A program made the position numbers and the translations under genes. A DNA stretch of 64,000 bases, taken from assembly GCA_964034945.1 (NCBI GenBank), contig OZ035962.1:99919284-99983283 (forward strand), written 5' to 3'. The notes below the pieces were generated by a model, which saw only the letters and a list, made by a program, of their open reading frames with translations, was not told where the DNA came from and made no database searches. Below, one piece after another: positions 24,424 to 35,424 of the stretch. Each line of letters opens with the position of its first letter. Positions within the stretch are counted from its first letter, which is position 1. This DNA is from Chrysopilus asiliformis. Taxonomy: Eukaryota > Arthropoda > Insecta > Diptera > Rhagionidae.

Positions 24424-27017
24424 TTAATTGAATAGGCGTAACCTGTTGAAATGAACTCGTCTGTGGTGCCGGCCTATTTGAATAGTGCAATTTATATCAC
24501 TGTTTATTTTTTTGACTTCATATGGTCCTGTCCAGTTTGGAGAAAGTTTGTTTTCTTTAGCTGGATTTTTTAACAGAACCATGTCGCCGACGTGTATTTT
24601 TATAGGTCTCGTGTTTTGGTCGTAATAGCGTTTAGCTAGTTCTTTACTATGTATTAAATTTTCCCGCACGATTTTATGCATGTTTTGCATCTTGTTTTTT
24701 ATGTAGCTGCAGTAGGAGTCAAAGTTATATATGGGCTCCGGATCCTTGGTCAGATTATTGGGCAGGGGAGAGACGAAGCCATATAGGGCTTCCATTGGGG
24801 TTTTCTTGGTACCCATATGGTCCGTATGGTTGTGGACCATGGATGCCTCTCCTAGCCAATCGTCCCATTCACCTGTGTATTTATCCACTACCGTGCGCAG
24901 GTACTCCACTAAAGGACCATGGGTGCGTTCTAACGAGCCATTGGCCTGTGGGTGGTACGCAGTAGTTTGGATTTTCTTAATGCGGAGCAGTTTACAGACT
25001 TCCTTGAAAAGTTCGCTCAAGAAATTTGTGCCTTGATCGGTTACTAGGACTTTTGGTACCGTGTAATATTTCAGAATGATATTACGATAGAAACAGTCAG
25101 CTACGGTGTGCGCTTCACAATTATTTAGGGGAAAACAATCTACAATTTTAGTGAGATCATCTTGGAAAGTTAGTATGAACCTGTTACCTTTTTGGGAGAC
25201 CGGAAGAGGTCCTACAATGTCTAAAAAGACTTTGTCGAAAGGCTTGAAAGGTGTGTTACTAATGACCATAGGCATTTTAGTAGGATTAGCTTTCTTATTC
25301 CGCTGGCATAATTCGCATTTACGGATATATTTTCTTATGTGCGAGAGCATGTTTTTCCATTTGTACTCTCTGCTTATGCGTTTGTACGTTTTGCACACTC
25401 CCGTGTGTCCACCAAGTGGTGAACTATGGTAGTCTTTTAATATTTTCTCGATGTCTTTTGGGTTTGTTAGTAAGATTGGTTCGTTTTCTCCCACAGGTGT
25501 TGTGCGCTGTTGGGATTCAGGAGTTTCATCGCTTTGGTTTACAGCCGGATTGTTGTCGACCGGCTCATTTTCCTCAGGGATTGGTGGGGTTTCTTGATTT
25601 TGGTTGAGTTGTTTTGCTCGTTTTTGGGCCCTAGTAATTACGGCCATTAAATTGTTGTTGATGAGCTTTGAATCCGTTTGTTCGTTGCTCATTCCGGGAA
25701 TTCTACTCAATGCGTCAGCGCATTTATTCATTCGTCCTGGCAGATATTCTATTGTGTAGTCATATTCAGACAACTTGTGGTGGAATCGCACTAGTCTGGT
25801 AGTGGGGTCTTTAACGTTAAAAACTCCCTTTAATGGTTTATGATCGGTATAAACCGTGAATTTTCTACCGTATAGGTAACATCGGTAGTTTTTTATTGCC
25901 CATACTATTGCCAGGAGTTCCCGTTCTATTGTGCTATATCTTCGCTCAGCAGGGTTTAAAGATCGACTTGCGAATGCAATAGGTCGTTCCTCGCCCTTTT
26001 CGCCTTGCGTTAATACTGCACCAATTGCTTCTCCACTGGCATCTGTCGTTACCTGGAAGGGTTGCTCGAAATCGGGATAAGCGAGCAACGGAGGAGATAC
26101 TAAAGCGTTTTTTAGTTTTGCGAACGCTGTCTGACATTTTTCATCCCATTTGAATTTAGTATTTTTGCGCAAAAGCTTATTTATTGCTTCTGCTTCTTTG
26201 GAAAAATTCGGGATGAATTTACGAAAATAGTTTACCAGACCTAGAAAAGACTGTACTTGACGGACTGTTCTGGGGACGGGGAAGTCCTGGACACACTTAG
26301 TCTTTTGGGGATCTGGTAATGCGCCTTCTCTAGAGCATTTGTGGCCCAAATAGACAATTTCCTTTCTAAGAAATTGGCATTTGGACGGTTTTATTTTTAA
26401 ATTGCTCTGTCGTAATCTTTGGAACACTTTCGTTAGTTTGGTTAGATGGTCCTCCAGGTTTCTTCCATAAACTACTATGTCATCTATGTACACAAAGCAA
26501 TGGAATCCCTGAAGTCCAATCAAAACGGTGTTCATGAGGCGTTGGAATGTGGCCGGCGCCCCCTTGAGGCCAAAAGCCATTCTATTGAATTCGTAGTGTC
26601 CGTAGGGTGTGCTGAAAGCAGTTTTGTACCGATCTTCTTCGGCAATGGGAACTTGATGATAGCCGGATGCCAGGTCTATTGTCGAAAAATATCTGGAGTG
26701 ACCCAGCTGATCCAGTATGTCCTCTATTCGGGGAAGAGGGTATGCATCGCCAATTGTTACTTTATTTAACTCGCGGAAATCCACCACTACCCGCCACTGT
26801 TTGATTCCGTCGGCACCTTCCTTTTTAGGTACGACCAAAAGTGGGGAGTTATAGGGACTTCCGCTTGGAGCAATTATGTTTTCGTTGAGCATTTTTTCGA
26901 CCTCTTCTTGTATGATACCGCGTTGCCGTTCAGGCAATCTATACATCTTCCGATGTATAGGTGGTAAATTAGGTAATGTAGGAATTGTGTGGGAACACTT
27001 TGTCGTCTGGGTTAAGT
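24424..27017 (-). pseudogene. pol: Outer element pol, 3' part: reverse transcriptase, RNase H, integrase
   Basis: An uninterrupted minus-strand frame runs to the TAA at 24426-24424. Numbering residues of the open frame from 27174 (the first 52 codons belong to the inserted LTR): the RT has a SPYNSPLLVVPKK block near 106-118, FSTIDLASGYHQ near 163-174 and the catalytic YIDD at 229-232. RNase H shows TTDAS (D378), ERELLA, TDHKPL (D444) and ADALSR (D487). Integrase has the zinc site H583/H590/C620/C623 and the acids D652, D713 and E749 (D-x60-D-x35-E). The C-terminus ends in a GPYEV-type module and VHFNRLRLF. It is separated from protease by the insertion. It is in frame with the upstream part once the 10,653-bp insert and one 4-bp duplication are subtracted. 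No other lesion was seen. Confidence 0.92.
27014..27017. repeat. Target-site duplication AAGT, left copy
   Basis: AAGT immediately precedes the left LTR of the inner element and recurs at 37671-37674. Four bp is usual for gypsy-type integrases. Confidence 0.9.
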
Positions 27018-29263
27018 TGTAGCATCCGCCTAGAAAGAAAAAAAAAGGTTTTTCTTTTAAAAACAAAGAATACGATAATGCAAAAGGGACACTTATCTGA
27101 GTCCATTCGATTGTCCATCGTGGGTCCGTCTGTAAAAATTCTGATCTGAGATCGCCGTCCGTTTTGCCGTCCAAATCCCTTGGTGGAAATTAAATATTCT
27201 ACCTCGGTGGGACTTACCCCGTGGATGACGGATGGGTTTAAAGGTTGGTGTCGTCCTTGTTCAATTAAACCTAAAATAGGTAAGTCGAAGGCATAAGAAT
27301 CGTCGTCAGGTAAACATCAAAAATTGGCAACGTCATTTACCTGAGTATTCAACCGGAAACTGCGATCTTCTTCGTCCCCTCGTTATCCCAGCGGCTAAAC
27401 AGGCTCTCCGACGTTGCAATAGCTGAAAAGTCATGATTAATTGGAAGAAATTTTATTATTATACAAAATATAACCAAAAGCAAAAATACTTACCATGCTT
27501 TTGTTTACAAACGATGATCACTGACAGTTGAGCTTTGCCAGTGAGCCTTACATAATTGTTTAAACAAAGTAGTTAGCTCGTTTGCTAACAGGTGTCTCAT
27601 GGGTCGTTAGGGATTAAACTAAAACAAATCTGATCTACTACGTCCACTGATTTGAAATTTTGAAATTTCGTGGAAGGAATTGCAAATCAGTTGCAAAAAA
27701 GGTTTAGGTGCATAAAGTAGTTACAGTTTAATCCAGGAAATTAAAAGTTATTTTTTTTTCAAAGTTTTAACAGTGCGTCGGAAAGAGTAGGTTTTTAGTT
27801 TATTTTGTGCTAAAAAGTGGGTGTAATTAAATTAATCTCATTTAACAGCCAAAAAGATTTCCTGGATTGGAGGCACCAGCGGAGGAGGAATTCCCGCCCA
27901 TAAACCTGCAACTAGGTCTTTCCGCGCAAAATACAAGTATTTATAATTTTATTATTTATTATTTTTGAGTCTCGGGAAAAGCGTTACGAGGCTAACTTTT
28001 TATATTGCTTGGCAAATAATTTGGCGCCAATCGTGGGAAGAAAATTTCAAAAGCTCCTCCAATTTCCCTGAAGTGGCTAAAAGGAGTACATAAAAAAATA
28101 TATATCATCGTTGAAGCGACCTTAACATTTGTTGGTGCGCTTAAGTCGTTTACGACGCTAAAAATTAATTTGTTAAAAGTCGACGCGGGAAAGCGGATAA
28201 AAGGTTATTGTAACCCGCAAACCATTGTCGTCGTCCCCGCTTGAAAATCCGTTGGAACGATCCAAACAAAAGCTCCACGGACAATTCTGGAACGGTGGAA
28301 CCTTTTCATTGCGTTTTGTGCTTCGTCGATCGTTCCCGTTTGGAACTTTTATTTAAAGAATTTTTAAAGGTCAATTTTAATTTTATAAATTTAACCGCTT
28401 AACGTTTATTCAAATATTCTTTTGGCATTAGATTTTTGTGTAAAATTCTATGTGCAATTAGTACCACATTCGATTGCAATATTCATTTTTTTTGATAAAG
28501 ATTTATGCGTCGTTGATTATTCTTCGAGCTCAAAGAATTCTGCGAATGTTATGTTCTCTGTACCACTTGTCTTAATTTAAAACTTTGTTTGTGGTAATAA
28601 TTTATTAGGTTTTGTTTGAATAATTTATTTATGCTTTTAATTTTTGAGTTTTAGTTACGCATTTCTTTTTCTAGCTTATTTGCTTTTGATTTTGTTTAAG
28701 TTTAGCTGGATTTATTTTCGCATAGTTTTATCATATTTTCTTTTTAGTTAAAAATGCTTATATTTTTTTTAGATTGTTTTGCATTTGTTTGCTATTATTT
28801 ATAAATAAATTTTTGTAATAGTTTTTAAATTATTATTTGAACCAAAAATGATTTTTTTTTATTATTTAATTAATTAAAATAAATGATTGTCTTTTGGAGA
28901 TAATTTTAAATGATATTCGAACGTTTGTTTTTTTTTGAAATTTTTAATATTTTCAGATATTTAAATATGCGTGTTTAAGCCCGTAGTTTGGGGCAGATAC
29001 GCGATACCTGAAGATGAGCGAACGATCCCAGGTTTTCACAAAGTTGTTTTAACCCTCCTTTCCCTTCCCCCTCCTTTTAGTTTTTGTTGTTTAGAAGATG
29101 AAGAATATTTCCTTTGGCACGAATTTTTTTTATGGAACATCGAGGTAATAGCTAGAGGTGAGCAAGGACCCCTCCCCATCCGGCGAGCTAAGCCGTCAAC
29201 CACAAGCGTGCCACCCTGCCTCCTACTAGCCATCCACAACAAATCGACCCCCAGGATGTTACA
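27018..29263 (+). repeat. Inner element 5' LTR (2,246 bp)
   Basis: Matches 35425-37670 with a constant offset of 8,407 and no indel; no substitution was found by eye. Ends TGTAGCATCC and GGATGTTACA. The interior is AT-rich and contains a 143-codon frame opened only by a GTG (28971-29399) that runs past the LTR end; it is not regarded as a gene. The length is several times that of most gypsy-type LTRs. Confidence 0.94.
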
Positions 29264-29268
29264 TAAAA

Positions 29269-29282
29269 TGGCGCCCAACGTG
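29269..29282 (+). other. Inner element primer-binding site, tRNA-Lys type
   Basis: TGGCGCCCAACGTG begins five bases after the LTR. It is complementary to the 3' end of insect tRNA-Lys (CUU) over 14 nt as I recall that tRNA. This is the site where minus-strand DNA synthesis starts. Confidence 0.85.
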
Positions 29283-30269
29283 TCGCACAGTAGTCCTCCA
29301 CGGAAACTCAGACACACAGCCGAGTCCTTAACGGAAAGTGCTATCCCATCTTTTCAGAAAACGCTAAGGCTTTTCCTCCCCATCGGTCCGCTCAGATAGT
29401 TTCAGTTTCCTTTGTTTTTCCCTATTTAAAAAAATCAAAAATTTTCACGTTTTTAATTGCAAAGTTTTCAGTCAGTCTGTCAGTTAAGATTTCGCTTTCT
29501 TCATCTTCTATATTTTAACAATAATTTTTCGAAGAAAATAGTCGAAGATGATTAGAGCATTGTGAGTCCCGGGGCATGAAGCTGTAAAGCAAGATGTTAC
29601 TCGCGTTTGCCACAATGTAATCTATGAAGTCAAGATTTTTTTTTATGAAAATATTATTTCGGCTAGTGGATTTTTTTTATGGATTCAAAATATAATGTGT
29701 CTCGGCTCAAATGTTATACATTCATAGTCGCATTTGCCATTATATTTTATAGAAATCCAGATAGTAAGCAAAACAAGAGAAAACAAAGCAAAGGATAAAA
29801 TGCTGGTGATCAGTAAATCGAGTAGAGTCCCGGAATATGATTTATTATCAGTATTTCGCGTTTGCCTACTTCGGATGTGATCATTAGCAATAGTTGCGAC
29901 AGAAATTCAATTGGCTAAAAGTAAAGTAGTTTTTTTTTCCTCATTTTATTCTTTTAAAAGCATCTATGTGAGAACCTAAAGAAAAAAAAAAACCAGCGTT
30001 GTTCATCATCTGATGGTTTGTGTATTTGCCCCAATATTAATTATGTAATATTTGGAAAACTGAAAATTGAAAGATTGTTTTGAAAGAGATTAAACAAAAA
30101 TTTATTTATATTTTTAATTTAAATACAAAATTCATTTTTTTTAAGAATATATTTTTGCTAGTGCTTAGGCTATATTTGATATTTATAGAATAAGTGAATT
30201 TATTTAAAATTTTATAAAAAAAAAAAAAAAAAAAAAATTTATTGTTGCGAAACGGTTCACGTCAAGGGA
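29283..30269 (+). other. Inner element leader between primer site and gag
   Basis: About 1 kb of AT-rich leader with several A or T runs, including an A-run of about 19 at 30218-30237 shortly before the gag ATG. No ORF of note. Packaging signals would be expected here but cannot be recognised. Confidence 0.6.
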
Positions 30270-31838
30270 ATGCCTAAAGAGTCTAATACGAATATAAAAG
30301 AAGCTTTAAAAGATAGGCGTCTGCTAAGTTTTGATGTAAATAGGCCCATTACTCGTTCAGTTACGAAAAATAGTACGAATATTCCAAACATGCCTCTCTC
30401 ACGGTCGCCTCAACAAGGTGGAAGCACACCAGCTGAGGGGAACGTTCTAAACACCTCAGAACAAAGGGGAGACATCGAACCGATCTACTCATCGCACCTT
30501 AATGCTACGCTAGGGGAATCATCTAACCGAGTTAGTATTTCCAATGTGCAACCAGAAGTTAGTAATGCTAACCAACCTGTTAGTCTACCCAACATACAAC
30601 AGAATCCTTCGAACAATATTTCTTTTACGGAAAGTGTGCTTACTGCACTACAGTCAATTCAAGACCAGATCAACCATACCCAATCAAACTTCCGAGAAGA
30701 AATTTCTAACATCAGACAGGAATTTCTAACGAATAGACCTACACCACGTAATAACAATTTAGAATATAATAGCAACACTAACAGCAATAGTAACAATAGT
30801 AATGAAATAGCTTCAAATAATTCAATCCCGATTCCATCCACGAATTATCAGTTTCCTACTGGACGCAATCCTGATGAAGTTTTTCTGGCACAACAAAGCA
30901 ACTTGCATAACATACCTAGGTATACTCAACCACCACCGTCAGTAGAATTGAATAATCTTTCGACACCTTATCCAAGACCTTTTTGGCACAGATTAGATAA
31001 GTGGGGTATACATTTTGACGGAGTCTCCAAAAGGATGACTGTGGAGGAATTTATATTTCAGGTCGAACACCTCCAAAAAAGTTATAGAACTCCTTGGGAA
31101 GAAGTGACCCAACATTTCCACCTTCTTCTGCAGGGAAATGCTAAGACATGGTATTGGCAGTATCTGCGGCAAAATCAGTACGTATCTTGGGCTCAGTTAC
31201 GATTTGCCTTGCTAGGTCACTTCAAATCGACTGAAACTGACCTCGAGTTGATAAGGAAAATGTCTGACAGGAAGCAACAAGCTCACGAATCCTTCGACGA
31301 GTTTTACAATGTAATGCTCAATCTACGTAGCAAAATGAAAATGCCACTCGCTGATGTAGATTTGATAGACTTGCTGAAGCGGAATTTAAAACCATGGCTT
31401 TTGCGTTTAGTCTATCCCATGTCCATTGTAAGTTTAGATCAGCTGCGAGAAGCGTGTCGAATGACCGAAAATGCTTTCGCTCATGTGGAGGTTGCTAAAC
31501 CTAAAACCGTCGTTCCGATATCACGTAAGGTACACGAAATTAATTATCCTGTAGATGAATCTGATACTCTAGAAGAAGATCAATTCCTAGAGGCCTTTAG
31601 ACCAGTACAACTCAACAACAAATCAAATGCGAATCTAGAAAAACGGCAATTGATTTGTTGGAACTGTAAGACTCCTGGACATGCTTTTTATGATTGTTCC
31701 GAACCTCGTAACATCTTCTGTTATCGGTGTGGCTTAGAGAAAGTTATCCCTCGCGATTGTCCTCGTTGCCAGGAAAACGCGAAGAGGAACGCCAACATAC
31801 CGGGATGCTCGCGTTCCAATCCGAATCGCCCGGAATAA
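30270..31838 (+). CDS. gag: Inner element Gag
   Basis: 522 codons from the ATG at 30270. Gag forms the cytoplasmic particle that packages the element RNA. The first 230 residues are Asn/Ser/Pro-rich and low-complexity. Residues about 255-410 form a retrotransposon-gag domain (VEEFIFQVEHLQ, YVSWAQLRFALLGHFKS, ESFDEFYNVMLNLR). A standard CCHC zinc knuckle follows: C463, C466, H471, C476. The next motif is C484-x2-C487-x9-C497-x2-C500, in which the expected His position (492) is Val. The frame ends with TAA at 31836, overlapping pol. The sequence is intact with no internal stop. Confidence 0.93.
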   Translation: MPKESNTNIKEALKDRRLLSFDVNRPITRSVTKNSTNIPNMPLSRSPQQGGSTPAEGNVLNTSEQRGDIEPIYSSHLNATLGESSNRVSISNVQPEVSNANQPVSLPNIQQNPSNNISFTESVLTALQSIQDQINHTQSNFREEISNIRQEFLTNRPTPRNNNLEYNSNTNSNSNNSNEIASNNSIPIPSTNYQFPTGRNPDEVFLAQQSNLHNIPRYTQPPPSVELNNLSTPYPRPFWHRLDKWGIHFDGVSKRMTVEEFIFQVEHLQKSYRTPWEEVTQHFHLLLQGNAKTWYWQYLRQNQYVSWAQLRFALLGHFKSTETDLELIRKMSDRKQQAHESFDEFYNVMLNLRSKMKMPLADVDLIDLLKRNLKPWLLRLVYPMSIVSLDQLREACRMTENAFAHVEVAKPKTVVPISRKVHEINYPVDESDTLEEDQFLEAFRPVQLNNKSNANLEKRQLICWNCKTPGHAFYDCSEPRNIFCYRCGLEKVIPRDCPRCQENAKRNANIPGCSRSNPNRPE

Positions 31839-34800
31839 ATCGAACCACCCAAATTACAGCGCAAAACAATAGCCCAGTTTTAAATACAGATTCCCATTCG
31901 AAATCAGTTGTACAAAGTTCTTCCATTAAAAATCAGACTACTAACAATGAAATTCCTAGGCACATGAAACCATATCACGAGCGATTGCGTGAATATTTAA
32001 GAATTCGTGATCGCATTTTCAAGAATTCTGAAGATGAGTTTGGGAAATGTTATCTTAATTCCTTATCGAAGAAAGCATCTAACGCTCGTATACGCTTTCA
32101 AGACCGCAAACAGACCCGAAATTATGTTGCAAGTACAGTGTTAGATTCTTCTACCGATTTAAGACCGTATGCCAAAATTAAAGTCCTGAACTTAGAACTC
32201 AACGGTTTGCTGGACAGCGGAGCGAGCATCTCTTGTTTAGGGCAAGGATGTCTAGATTTAGTTGAGAAATTGAACCTAAAAATAAATAAATTCAATTCCC
32301 ATGTCCGAACAGCAGACGGTAAGGGTCAATCCATAGTAGGAAAAGTGCGTATGCCAGTGACCTATAAACAACGAACCGAAAGCATAACGTTTTTCCTAGT
32401 TCCAAGTTTAGAGCAAGAAGTTTATTTAGGCATCGACTTTTGGCATATTTTTCAGATAGCTCCGAATATCATTAGCGCTTTGAATACAGTAGAGCAGAAA
32501 ATTACCGACCCAGACAGTCATATTCTATCCTTCGATCAATCGATGGCCTTAGAACAGGTGAAAGAACGGTTTCTGTGTTCCACTAAATTTGGTTTGGGCC
32601 AAACGTCATTAGAGGAACATAGTATCGAGACAGGTGACGCAGTGCCCATTAAGCAAAAGCACTACCCCGTCTCCCCAGCGGTTCAAGTCCACCTGTATGA
32701 GGAATTGGATAGAATGATTTCACTAGGTGTCATTGAAGAGAGTCAAAGCCCCTGGAGTTCGCCAGTCGTTCTCATCCGGAAACCTGGAAAGAACCGTCTG
32801 TGCCTTGACTCACGGAAGCTTAACGCAGTGACAGTGAAGGATGCCTATCCACTTCCTCATATAGGTGGATTGCTAAGTCGTCTTCAGGATACTCACTTCA
32901 TAAGCAGTATCGATCTAAAAGACGCATTTTGGCAAATTCCGCTGGAGAGACGGAGTAGAGAGAAGACAGCTTTCACTATCCCGGGACGCCCACTTTACCA
33001 ATTCAAAGTCATGTGTTTTGGATTATGTAACAGCCCACAACGACTTTGCAGGCTTATGGACAAAGTGGTGCCGTCTCGGCTTAGAGAAAACGTGTTTGTC
33101 TATCTAGACGATCTATTAATCGTGTCTTCAGACTTCGAAACACATATAAAGCTTTTAACAGAAGTCGCCAATTGTTTAAGAGCTGCAAACCTTACCATTA
33201 ACTTAAAAAAATCAAGGTTTTGCTGTAAGAGACTGCCCTATCTGGGATTTATAATTGGTGAAGGAGAGCTTAAAACCAATCCAGCGAAAATTGAAGCCAT
33301 CCGTGATTTTCCAATACCAACAACGGCACGTCAAATGCGTCGGTTTTTGGGAATGACGGGATGGTACCGTAAATTCATTTGCAACTATGCATCGGTCTCC
33401 GCCCCACTAACAGATTGTCTTAGGAAAGCTAAGAAATTCACCATCACGTCAGATGCAAAGCAAGCTTTCGAGGATTTGAAAAACGCTCTAACTACCGCAC
33501 CGGTCCTAACGCACCCTAACTTCCACAAAGAATTTTTCGTGCAATGCGATGCTTCGTCTATGGGAATTGGAGCCGTTTTGTTCCAATTAGATGAAGATGG
33601 TAACGAACGTGTAATTGAGTACATGTCGAAAAAATTAAATAAAGCTCAATCTAATTACACTGTAACCGAGCGGGAATGTCTGGCAGCAGTTACGGCCATT
33701 CAAAAATTCCGGCAGTACATAGAAGGTATGGACTTTACATTGATCACGGACCATATGAGTTTAAAGTGGCTCTTGAGTCTGAAAGATCTAAGCGGAAGAT
33801 TAGCCAGGTGGAGTTTAAAATTGCAAGGCTTCACATTTAATATTGAGCACCGCAAAGGATCTAAAAATATTGTGCCTGATACTTTGTCTAGAGTGATGCT
33901 GGATAGCCTGACTGTAGATGAAACCTTACTCAACATTGATTTAGAGTCGGACGCTTTCAAATCGACGGGATACAGGGAGATCATAGACGCAATTAAAGTA
34001 AATCAGGAACGTCTGCCCGATTTGAAAGTGGTTGACGGTTTCATCTACAAAAGAACCATTCCATACACAGGTGATACTCAGACAGAGGAGTTCTCATGGA
34101 AGCTCTGGGTTCCACCTGAACTAACTCGTTCGCTGATCTTTCAAGCGCATGAGTCACCTCGAGCAGCGCACGGAGGAATAGCGAAAACTTTAGCTAGAAT
34201 TAGGGAGTATTATTTTTGGCCCAATATGGTAACCGAAATTCGCGACTATGTAGCTAATTGCACCGCGTGTAAGGAAAACAAAGCGTCGAATATAACACTT
34301 AGACCACCAATGGGAAAGGAAACCGTCACGAATCGTCCATTCCAAAAATTATACCTGGACTTTTTAGGACCTTATCCCCGTTCAAGGTCTGGAAATGCTT
34401 ATATTCTTATTGTCTTAGACCACAATACCAAATTCGTTTTTCTGAAGTCGTTAAGAAAAGCCAGTTCCGTTAAAACAATTGAGTTTCTTGAATCGGAGAT
34501 TTTTAAGAAATTCGGTGTGCCAGAAACAATTCACACGGACAACGGACGACAGTTCGTAGCGAAAGAATTTCAGTCATGTTTGAAAAGGTACGGGATTAGA
34601 CATATAAAAACCGCTGTATACGCTCCGCAGGCGAACGCTGCTGAACGAGTGAATCGTTCCATCCTTGCGGCGATACGTACTTATTTGAACGATAAACAAA
34701 ATGAATGGGATGAGCATATTTCCGACATTGAATGCGCGCTAAGGACATCAAAACACGCTTCCATTGGTGTGACTCCTTATTTCGCGTTATTTGGTTGTAA

Positions 34801-35176
34801 TATGATGACACACGCTAAGGGTTACGAAATAGCTAAAAGACTCGGAACTTTAGAAGATTCGGAATTTTCCTATCTATCAAAACAACACCGAATCGAGTTA
34901 ATTCGAGAAAAATTAATGGAAAATATGCACGTAGCATTTGAAAAACGGAAGTCCTATTATAATCTAAGATCGCGACCGATTTCCTATACAGTGGGACAAG
35001 AAATTTTTCGGCGAAACTTTATCTTAAGTGATAAAGCTAAAAAAATTAATGCTAAATTATGCCCGAAGTTTTTAAAAGGAAGAATCGCGAAGGTTATTGG
35101 TTCGAACATGTATCAAGTCGAAGATTTGAACGGTAAAAAGGTGGGAGTATTTCACGCAAAAGACCTAAAAATATAA
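31727..35176 (+). CDS. pol: Inner element Pol: protease, reverse transcriptase, RNase H, integrase
   Basis: The frame is -1 relative to gag and is open from before 31727 (where only a GTG occurs) to the TAA ending at 35176, about 1,149 codons. It has no suitable ATG near its beginning, as expected for a frameshift product. Counting from 31727: protease LLDSGAS (163-167); RT with DSRKLNAVT, FISSIDLKDAFWQ and catalytic YLDD (459-462); RNase H with D608, E650, D675 and D718; integrase zinc site H808/H815/C845/C848 and acids D878, D938, E973. The last pair is spaced D-x34-E because of a short NAAER turn in place of the usual NG-x-x-ER. It ends in a basic C-terminal module. No stop or frameshift interrupts it. 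Confidence 0.94.
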   Translation: MWLRESYPSRLSSLPGKREEERQHTGMLAFQSESPGINRTTQITAQNNSPVLNTDSHSKSVVQSSSIKNQTTNNEIPRHMKPYHERLREYLRIRDRIFKNSEDEFGKCYLNSLSKKASNARIRFQDRKQTRNYVASTVLDSSTDLRPYAKIKVLNLELNGLLDSGASISCLGQGCLDLVEKLNLKINKFNSHVRTADGKGQSIVGKVRMPVTYKQRTESITFFLVPSLEQEVYLGIDFWHIFQIAPNIISALNTVEQKITDPDSHILSFDQSMALEQVKERFLCSTKFGLGQTSLEEHSIETGDAVPIKQKHYPVSPAVQVHLYEELDRMISLGVIEESQSPWSSPVVLIRKPGKNRLCLDSRKLNAVTVKDAYPLPHIGGLLSRLQDTHFISSIDLKDAFWQIPLERRSREKTAFTIPGRPLYQFKVMCFGLCNSPQRLCRLMDKVVPSRLRENVFVYLDDLLIVSSDFETHIKLLTEVANCLRAANLTINLKKSRFCCKRLPYLGFIIGEGELKTNPAKIEAIRDFPIPTTARQMRRFLGMTGWYRKFICNYASVSAPLTDCLRKAKKFTITSDAKQAFEDLKNALTTAPVLTHPNFHKEFFVQCDASSMGIGAVLFQLDEDGNERVIEYMSKKLNKAQSNYTVTERECLAAVTAIQKFRQYIEGMDFTLITDHMSLKWLLSLKDLSGRLARWSLKLQGFTFNIEHRKGSKNIVPDTLSRVMLDSLTVDETLLNIDLESDAFKSTGYREIIDAIKVNQERLPDLKVVDGFIYKRTIPYTGDTQTEEFSWKLWVPPELTRSLIFQAHESPRAAHGGIAKTLARIREYYFWPNMVTEIRDYVANCTACKENKASNITLRPPMGKETVTNRPFQKLYLDFLGPYPRSRSGNAYILIVLDHNTKFVFLKSLRKASSVKTIEFLESEIFKKFGVPETIHTDNGRQFVAKEFQSCLKRYGIRHIKTAVYAPQANAAERVNRSILAAIRTYLNDKQNEWDEHISDIECALRTSKHASIGVTPYFALFGCNMMTHAKGYEIAKRLGTLEDSEFSYLSKQHRIELIREKLMENMHVAFEKRKSYYNLRSRPISYTVGQEIFRRNFILSDKAKKINAKLCPKFLKGRIAKVIGSNMYQVEDLNGKKVGVFHAKDLKI
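31772..31833 (+). promoter_or_regulatory. Predicted -1 ribosomal frameshift signal (inner gag/pol)
   Basis: The heptamer G GAA AAC (31772-31778) is in the gag frame. After a 7-nt spacer comes stem 1, GGAACGC (31786-31792) with GCGTTCC (31811-31817). The loop sequence CCGGG (31800-31804) can pair with CCCGG at 31829-31833, forming an H-type pseudoknot. Slipping back one base at the heptamer gives the pol frame. Spacing and structure fit known -1 signals; the heptamer is not the classic X-XXY-YYZ pattern at its first codon. Confidence 0.65.
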
Positions 35177-35424
35177 GGATTAATGTCCGAACAGAGTCTA
35201 AAGTATACATAAAATTCGAAAGGCAAATTTGTACCGTCTTTCAATGACTATAAAGATTTTCACTTAATTTCGCCCGGCTAGCTAAATATAGTGGGTTCTT
35301 CCCCACGTGGTTGTGGTAGCGATTTAAAGAAATATTGTTGAATATGTTGCAATGTCGTTTGGATTGTGGCTGATGTTTTTCCAAGCTTTTCACCTTCGCT
35401 GCAGCCCGATGAATATCTTGGTGT
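35177..35424 (+). other. Inner element 3' region lacking an evident polypurine tract
   Basis: 248 bp between the pol stop and the 3' LTR. The bases touching the LTR (gaatatcttggtgt) are not purine-rich. The nearest purine-rich stretch with G runs, GGTAAAAAGGTGGGAG, lies inside the end of pol (about 35131-35146). There is a minus-strand ORF running through here into the LTR, with no known similarity. Confidence 0.6.

Noticed and set aside
27018..27174. N-terminal 52 codons of the open frame ahead of the outer reverse transcriptase
   Set aside because: This sequence lies inside the inserted LTR, so it is an accidental extension and not part of pol.
28971..29399. 143-codon frame in the end of the inner LTR
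   Set aside because: Opens only at GTG, runs across the LTR boundary and the primer-binding site, and is cut in the 3' LTR copy; no domain recognised.
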